A stretch of DNA of 9,509 nt. Source: Clostridia bacterium. GTDB taxonomy: Bacteria > Bacillota > Clostridia > Oscillospirales > Butyricicoccaceae. The notes below the pieces were generated by a model, which was not told where the DNA came from, ran no database searches, and saw only the letters and a program-made list of their open reading frames with translations. The first letter of the stretch is position 1, and the number at the start of each line of letters is the position of its first letter. Where the stretch lies: the NCBI GenBank assembly GCA_017560175.1, contig JAFYOK010000259.1:1-9509 (forward strand), given 5' to 3'. Below, piece by piece: positions 6,037-9,509 of the stretch. The translations under genes were made by a program, and so were the position numbers.

Positions 6037-7356
6037 ATGCACATTGATCTGCCTTCGGCGGCCATACAGGCCATCGAAATTCTGGAATCCTGTGGGCATC
6101 GTGCCTATGTGGTGGGCGGCTGTGTCCGCGACGCCTGCCGTGGAGAAATACCTCATGACTGGGATATGACCACTTCGGCACGACCGGAAGAAACAGCGGC
6201 AGCTTTTGCAGGGTATACCGTCATTGAAACAGGTATTCAGCATGGAACGGTCACCGTGCTGATGGAGGGGCAGCCTCTGGAGATCACCACATTCCGTACA
6301 GAAGGCGCCTATGCCGACCATCGCCATCCCGATGGTGTTACCTTTGTCCGGGATCTGGAAGCCGATCTCGTTCGCCGTGATTTTATGGTCAACGCCATGG
6401 CCTATCATCCGAGAGAGGGCCTCATCGATCCTTTTGGCGGCCGGGAGGATATTCAAAAAGGTATTCTGCGGGCTGTAGGAGATCCCGACCGCCGCTTTGA
6501 AGAGGATGCCCTCCGCATCCTGCGCGGTCTGCGCTTTGCTGCCCGATTGGGATATACCATCGAGGAAGAGACCCGCGCAGCCATGTCGCGTAAAGCCCAT
6601 CTGCTGTGCCACGTATCGGTCGAGCGTATTCTGGAAGAACTGCGCAAACTGGTTATGGGAGAGCATATTTTAAATATTCTGCTGACCTGTTCGGATGTAC
6701 TGGCTGCTGTTTTGCCGGAAATCTTTCCTATGGTGGGCTTTGATCAGAACAACCGCCATCACATCTATGATGTATGGACCCATACCGCCCATGCAGTTAC
6801 CCAGGCCGAGAGCGATCCCATCGTTCGTCTGGCTATGCTTTTCCATGATGTGGGCAAACCGGCCAGCTATACCGTCGACTTCCACGGAGAAGGCCATTTT
6901 TATGCCCATGCCAAGCTGAGCGGTGAGCTGACAGATGCCATTCTCCAACGTCTCAAGTGCGATACCTATACCCGTACGGAGGTTGTCTGGCTGGTCACAC
7001 ACCATGACTATTCCATCCGCGAGGATGACCGTACGGTACGCCGCCTGCTTTCACGATTCGGTTATGATCGAGCGCGCCGTCTGCTGCTGGTCAAGATGGC
7101 GGATAATGCCTCCCATGCCCCCGAATATACCGAGCGCGGTGTCATTGCGTGCCGTCTGCTGGACAGATTGGATGCGGTGCTGGCCCAGCAGCCTTGTCTG
7201 ACCCTGCGAGATCTTGCCCTTAACGGACGGGATCTTATGGCCATGGGGTATACCGGTCCGGCCATCGGCAAGGCTTTGCAGCGCTTATTGGATGCCGTCG
7301 TCGATGGTCTGTGTGAAAACGATCGGGAAGCGCTGATCGCATATCTGAACTCATAA
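6037..7356 (+). CDS. cca: CCA tRNA nucleotidyltransferase (HD-domain type)
   Basis: Adds or repairs the 3' CCA of tRNAs from CTP and ATP without a nucleic acid template. The 439 aa fit class II bacterial enzymes with an added HD domain. In order: VVGGCVRD (25-32); the catalytic acidic pair in HDWDMTTS (D41, D43); TTFRTEGAY; RRDFMVNAMAY (from 113); and the nucleotide-selecting region around EEDALRILRGLRFAARLGY (from about 155). The HD phosphohydrolase-like part has WTHT (H249), LFHDVGKP (H270-D271) and VTHHDY (H322, H323). The start at 6037 follows the ribosome site. The gene lies directly behind the ftsH terminator with no visible promoter between, so it may rely on readthrough or a promoter inside ftsH. 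It shares a tRNA theme with tilS. A neighbouring family, poly(A) polymerase, is less likely. Confidence 0.95.
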   Translation: MHIDLPSAAIQAIEILESCGHRAYVVGGCVRDACRGEIPHDWDMTTSARPEETAAAFAGYTVIETGIQHGTVTVLMEGQPLEITTFRTEGAYADHRHPDGVTFVRDLEADLVRRDFMVNAMAYHPREGLIDPFGGREDIQKGILRAVGDPDRRFEEDALRILRGLRFAARLGYTIEEETRAAMSRKAHLLCHVSVERILEELRKLVMGEHILNILLTCSDVLAAVLPEIFPMVGFDQNNRHHIYDVWTHTAHAVTQAESDPIVRLAMLFHDVGKPASYTVDFHGEGHFYAHAKLSGELTDAILQRLKCDTYTRTEVVWLVTHHDYSIREDDRTVRRLLSRFGYDRARRLLLVKMADNASHAPEYTERGVIACRLLDRLDAVLAQQPCLTLRDLALNGRDLMAMGYTGPAIGKALQRLLDAVVDGLCENDREALIAYLNS

Positions 7357-7362
7357 AAACAC

Positions 7363-7395
7363 AACACCCCACCGGACGACCCGGTGGGGTGTTTT
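7363..7395. terminator. Bidirectional intrinsic terminator between convergent genes
   Basis: AACACCCCACCGG (7363-7375) pairs perfectly with CCGGTGGGGTGTT (7381-7393), a 13-bp stem with the 5-nt loop ACGAC. On the plus strand it runs into TTTT (7392-7395) for cca. On the minus strand a T-rich stretch (complement of AAAAA at 7355-7359) follows at a short distance, serving the glycosyltransferase transcript whose stop is at 7399-7401. Confidence 0.9.
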
Positions 7396-7398
7396 CTG

Positions 7399-8346
7399 CT
7401 ATTGGGCAGAGAGAGCGGCAGCAAGGATGGCTTCGGCTGTACCGTTCCATGCCCAGCTTTCGTTGAAATAGGAAGGGTGGGGATCAGAAATGCACAATGC
7501 CTGTCGGATCATTTCTTCGGCTTCTGCATATCGCGCCTGAGAAAGATACAGCTGTGCCAGTTCAATATAGCCTTCTCGCATGGTAGGACAGGTTTGGATG
7601 GCGCGCAGATCGTGGGCTTCGGCCCGGATTGGCTGACCCAATGTAAGATAACATCGTGCGATGTCACGCAGGGAAGCTGACTGTTCGGCATCCCATGTTT
7701 CCAGTTCAACATGACGGGAAAGGGTATCGATGGCTGCCTGCCATTGGCCGTGATAAAGATACTCCCGACCCAGATAGCGCAGCATACGCGGATCATGGGG
7801 ATATTCACGAACGGCCTGTTCCAGCATGGGCAGGTAGAAAGCGCGGGATTTGGAGCGGTCGGGCAGGTGGTAAAGTCGGATATCGGTGCAGGTGGCCACC
7901 CGTTCTGCGCCCATAGGTAGGAGGGCTTCGTGGATGGGCCAGGCCCAAAGGTAGCCTTTGCGGCTGTGGATCAGGCTGCGAAAGAAGAAGCTGCCGTCGT
8001 CACCGTAATAAAAGGGGTAAGACAGGCGTGTGGTATCGGACTGCCAGGCCTGCTCCAGGGCCTTACGCCAACCGGGGGCAAAAACTTCGTCCAGGTCACA
8101 GCAGACACAGATATCGTAATCCAGCGGAACAAGGCTGAGGGCAAGGTTACGAGCTACATCAAACCGCCATGGTGTGATATTGGTCTCGTGCACCACTGCC
8201 CCCAGATCCCGAAGGATCCGGGGGCTATCATCGGTCGAACCGGTGTCCAGAATGAAGATGCCATCGGCTTCTTTCATGGAGGTCATGAAGCGGGGGGCGT
8301 GGGCAGCTTCATTCTTGCAGATGGCATAAACGGCGATTTTTGCCAT
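7399..8346 (-). CDS. GT2-family glycosyltransferase with TPR-like C-terminus
   Basis: A 315-aa soluble protein with no signal peptide or membrane segment. Residues 1-165 are a family 2 (GT-A) glycosyltransferase: IAVYAICKNEA at the start, ILDTGSTDDS (32-41), metal-binding DLDE (84-87) and WAWPIHEALLP (134-144), where the acidic residue is the likely catalytic base. Residues about 185-290 contain three TPR-like helical pairs: LRYLGREYLYHGQWQAAIDT, ASLRDIARCYLTLGQPIRAE and IELAQLYLSQARYAEAEEMI. GT2-TPR proteins of this layout glycosylate proteins or surface polymers. The ATG directly abuts the TAA of the upstream collagen-like gene and has no strong ribosome site, suggesting coupled translation. 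By analogy with the bclA3-sgtA pair of Clostridioides difficile, its substrate is probably the Thr-rich collagen region of the neighbour. The sugar donor cannot be told. Confidence 0.9.
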   Translation of the reverse strand: MAKIAVYAICKNEAAHAPRFMTSMKEADGIFILDTGSTDDSPRILRDLGAVVHETNITPWRFDVARNLALSLVPLDYDICVCCDLDEVFAPGWRKALEQAWQSDTTRLSYPFYYGDDGSFFFRSLIHSRKGYLWAWPIHEALLPMGAERVATCTDIRLYHLPDRSKSRAFYLPMLEQAVREYPHDPRMLRYLGREYLYHGQWQAAIDTLSRHVELETWDAEQSASLRDIARCYLTLGQPIRAEAHDLRAIQTCPTMREGYIELAQLYLSQARYAEAEEMIRQALCISDPHPSYFNESWAWNGTAEAILAAALSAQ

Positions 8347-9249
8347 TTAACCCAGCTTCATAACGGTGATATAGCTGTCGCTGAAGGTGAAGCCGCCCGG
8401 GGTGGTGACAACGGTAATATCGGCAGGAACGGTGGAGATCGACAACGGTGCGTTGAGGACGATGGTGGCGATGCCGGCGGTATCAAAGGTGGCCTGCGCC
8501 AATGCACCGGGGATAAGCGTACCATCCACAGCCAGCTGTACGGTGACTGTCTGGTTGGGATCGGTGGTCACAGGGGTGACCTGGCTGTTGAAGAGTACCT
8601 GATAAAAGCCGCTTTCTTCGGCGGTAATGGTGGCAGTGCCCTCGGTATGGCTCAATGCCGAGCCGGACACCAGAGAACCTTCGCTGAAGAGCAGAGCTGC
8701 ACCCGATTCGGGGGTCTGCTCAGTGGTATTGTAGGTGGCCAGCGCCTGTACCGTGCCGGCAGGGCCGGTGGCACCTGTTGCACCTGTAGCACCTGTCACA
8801 CCCGTGGCACCTGTAGCACCTGCAGCACCTGCAGCACCTGTAGCACCTGTAGCGCCTGCAGCACCTGTAGCGCCTGCAGCACCTGTTGCACCTGTCGCGC
8901 CTGTAGCACCCGTGGCACCTGCAGCACCCGTAGCACCTGTCGCACCCGTAGCACCTACAGCACCTGTCGCACCTACAGACCCCATAGGACCAATGGAGCC
9001 CATGGGACCGGTTGCACCTGTCGGACCGGCAGGGCCGGTGGGGCCGGCGATCAGCGAGGGACAGCATGGGATGGGATAACAGAACTGCTGGGGCATACAA
9101 GGCCATGTGCCGGGACAGGGCTGGGGTGTAGGCTGCGGCGCAGAGCGTTCTTCACGGCAGGGGGTACGGGGAATGGAAAAACCGCTGCTGTACTGGGCAC
9201 AGTTGATGGTCTTTGTGCGGCAGCAGTCAAAATCAGAATGATCGGGCAT
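8347..9249 (-). CDS. BclA-like collagen-like surface/spore protein
   Basis: A 300-aa protein in three parts. Residues 1-68 are polar and Pro/Cys-rich, with cysteines at 9, 10, 17, 31, 45, 51, 57, 62 and 63 and no signal peptide. Residues 69-164 are 32 uninterrupted Gly-X-Y triplets, mostly GAT and GAA, with Thr in the Y position of 20. Residues about 166-300 are a Cys-free Thr/Ser/Val-rich beta domain with SGFYQVLFNSQV, resembling BclA C-terminal (C1q/TNF-like) trimerisation domains. BclA proteins form hair-like glycoprotein fibres on spores. Lack of a secretion signal and a Cys-rich head suit assembly onto a spore from the mother cell, with disulfide anchoring. The start has a GGAGGT site (9255-9260) 5 nt upstream. 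A glycosyltransferase follows with no gap. Phage or vegetative surface collagen-like proteins are alternatives. Confidence 0.88.
   Translation of the reverse strand: MPDHSDFDCCRTKTINCAQYSSGFSIPRTPCREERSAPQPTPQPCPGTWPCMPQQFCYPIPCCPSLIAGPTGPAGPTGATGPMGSIGPMGSVGATGAVGATGATGATGAAGATGATGATGATGAAGATGAAGATGATGAAGAAGATGATGVTGATGATGATGPAGTVQALATYNTTEQTPESGAALLFSEGSLVSGSALSHTEGTATITAEESGFYQVLFNSQVTPVTTDPNQTVTVQLAVDGTLIPGALAQATFDTAGIATIVLNAPLSISTVPADITVVTTPGGFTFSDSYITVMKLG
8755..9045 (-). repeat. Collagen Gly-X-Y coding repeat
   Basis: Degenerate 9-bp units (GGT-GCT-ACA-like on the minus strand) encode 32 Gly-X-Y triplets. The repeat leaves stop-free frames on both strands, giving Pro-Val-Ala and Cys-Thr repeat ORFs that are not genes. 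Such tracts are prone to length change by slippage. Confidence 0.93.
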
Positions 9250-9291
9250 AGGATACCTCCGAAAATAAGATGGCCTGTGGAGGCCTCAGGA

Positions 9292-9320
9292 CAATATATG
9301 AAGCAGAGCTGCCGTTTGTG
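9292..9320 (-). promoter_or_regulatory. Possible sigma-K-type promoter of the collagen-like gene
   Basis: On the minus strand CACA (9320-9317) lies 16 nt before CATATATTG (9300-9292). The sigma-K consensus is mACm, a 16-17 nt spacer, then CATAnnnTA; only the last base of the -10 element differs. It lies about 43 bp upstream of the start codon. The match also partly fits sigma-E -10 elements. Short motif, so moderate confidence only. Confidence 0.42.
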
Positions 9321-9333
9321 CCGGGGACAGGCA

Positions 9334-9362
9334 TTGAAAGCCGGGGCGAATTTTGGTATTAT
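9334..9362 (+). promoter_or_regulatory. Sigma-A promoter of the lipoprotein gene
   Basis: TTGAAA (9334-9339), a 17-bp spacer, then TATTAT (9357-9362), with TGG (9354-9356) giving an extended -10. It is the best housekeeping promoter in the window, about 35 bp before the start codon. Confidence 0.8.
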
Positions 9363-9397
9363 ATTTATGTATGAGTATTTTTAAAGGAGTTTGCCCC

Positions 9398-9509
9398 ATG
9401 AAGATATATAAGTTCCTGTCCTTGCTGCTGGCTGTACTGCTGCTGGTGGGCTGCGGACAGACCAAAGAAGAAACGAAAGAAGAGATCGAGGCTGAAGTCG
9501 AAGCCGAGA
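9398..9509 (+). CDS. Putative lipoprotein, N-terminal part only
   Basis: ATG 9398 is preceded by AAAGGAG (9383-9389) at 8-nt spacing and by a strong sigma-A promoter. The 37 visible residues start with a lipoprotein signal: basic n-region MKIYK, a Leu/Val-rich core and the lipobox LVGC with Cys19 as the lipidated residue. The mature part begins GQTKEETKEEIEAEVEAE, a charged Glu/Lys linker. The frame is open at the right edge. Export and lipid anchoring outside the membrane are well supported; the function lies in the unseen part. Confidence 0.88.
   Translation, partial: MKIYKFLSLLLAVLLLVGCGQTKEETKEEIEAEVEAE

Noticed and set aside
3937..6666. 909-codon open frame on the minus strand across ftsH and the cca start
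   Set aside because: It is antisense to two unmistakable genes. The protein is low in recognisable structure and arises because the biased codons of ftsH/cca leave few stops in that antisense frame.
8735..9079. Plus-strand Pro-Val-Ala repeat protein
   Set aside because: Another frame of the collagen repeat; repetitive GC-rich DNA is open in most frames and there is no ribosome site.
7930..9384. 484-codon plus-strand frame with Cys-Thr-Gly repeats
   Set aside because: Antisense to the glycosyltransferase and collagen-like genes. The repeat is a mirror of the Gly-X-Y coding tract; the real strand has a ribosome site, a domain layout and a promoter.

Overview
The window looks like a chromosomal stretch of a moderately GC-rich Clostridia-type Firmicute, probably from the Oscillospiraceae/Ruminococcaceae side. 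This is inferred from the tilS-hpt-ftsH order, the strong AGGAGG-type ribosome binding sites, GCC/CGC/CTG-rich codon use, a CCA-adding enzyme with an HD domain, and the style of the intergenic palindromes. The genus cannot be fixed from sequence alone.

Left part (1-2052). A left-truncated REP-associated tyrosine transposase (RAYT, Y1/HUH family) lies just upstream of dnaB, the replicative helicase. A REP-like palindrome with an adjoining GTAG lies inside the RAYT coding sequence. Exactly 200 bp downstream of the dnaB 3' end is a second copy of its last 82 bp, with all 11 differences silent. Hairpins lie between the two copies, and a tandem array of small hairpins joined by TGAAAT linkers follows. 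The dnaB-tilS gap is therefore a repeat-laden accessory island inside a housekeeping region.

Middle part (2053-7395). tilS (tRNA-Ile lysidine synthetase) and hpt (hypoxanthine phosphoribosyltransferase) overlap by 4 bp. ftsH (membrane AAA+ zinc protease) follows after a leader that contains another copy of the REP palindrome core and a 17-bp inverted repeat. An intrinsic terminator closes ftsH, and cca (tRNA nucleotidyltransferase) begins 24 bp beyond it. A strong, probably bidirectional terminator then separates cca from genes on the opposite strand. TilS and Cca both act on tRNA; Hpt does purine salvage; FtsH does membrane protein quality control.

Right part (7399-9509). On the minus strand a collagen-like protein with a Cys-rich head, 32 Gly-X-Y triplets and a BclA-type C-terminal domain is followed, stop codon abutting start codon, by a GT2 glycosyltransferase with TPR-like repeats. 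Twenty of the 32 triplets carry Thr at the third position. The pair resembles the BclA/SgtA type of spore-surface glycoprotein and its glycosylating enzyme, and a sigma-K-like promoter lies upstream. This is the most distinctive biological module here. Divergently, behind a near-consensus sigma-A promoter, a lipoprotein gene starts and runs off the right edge.
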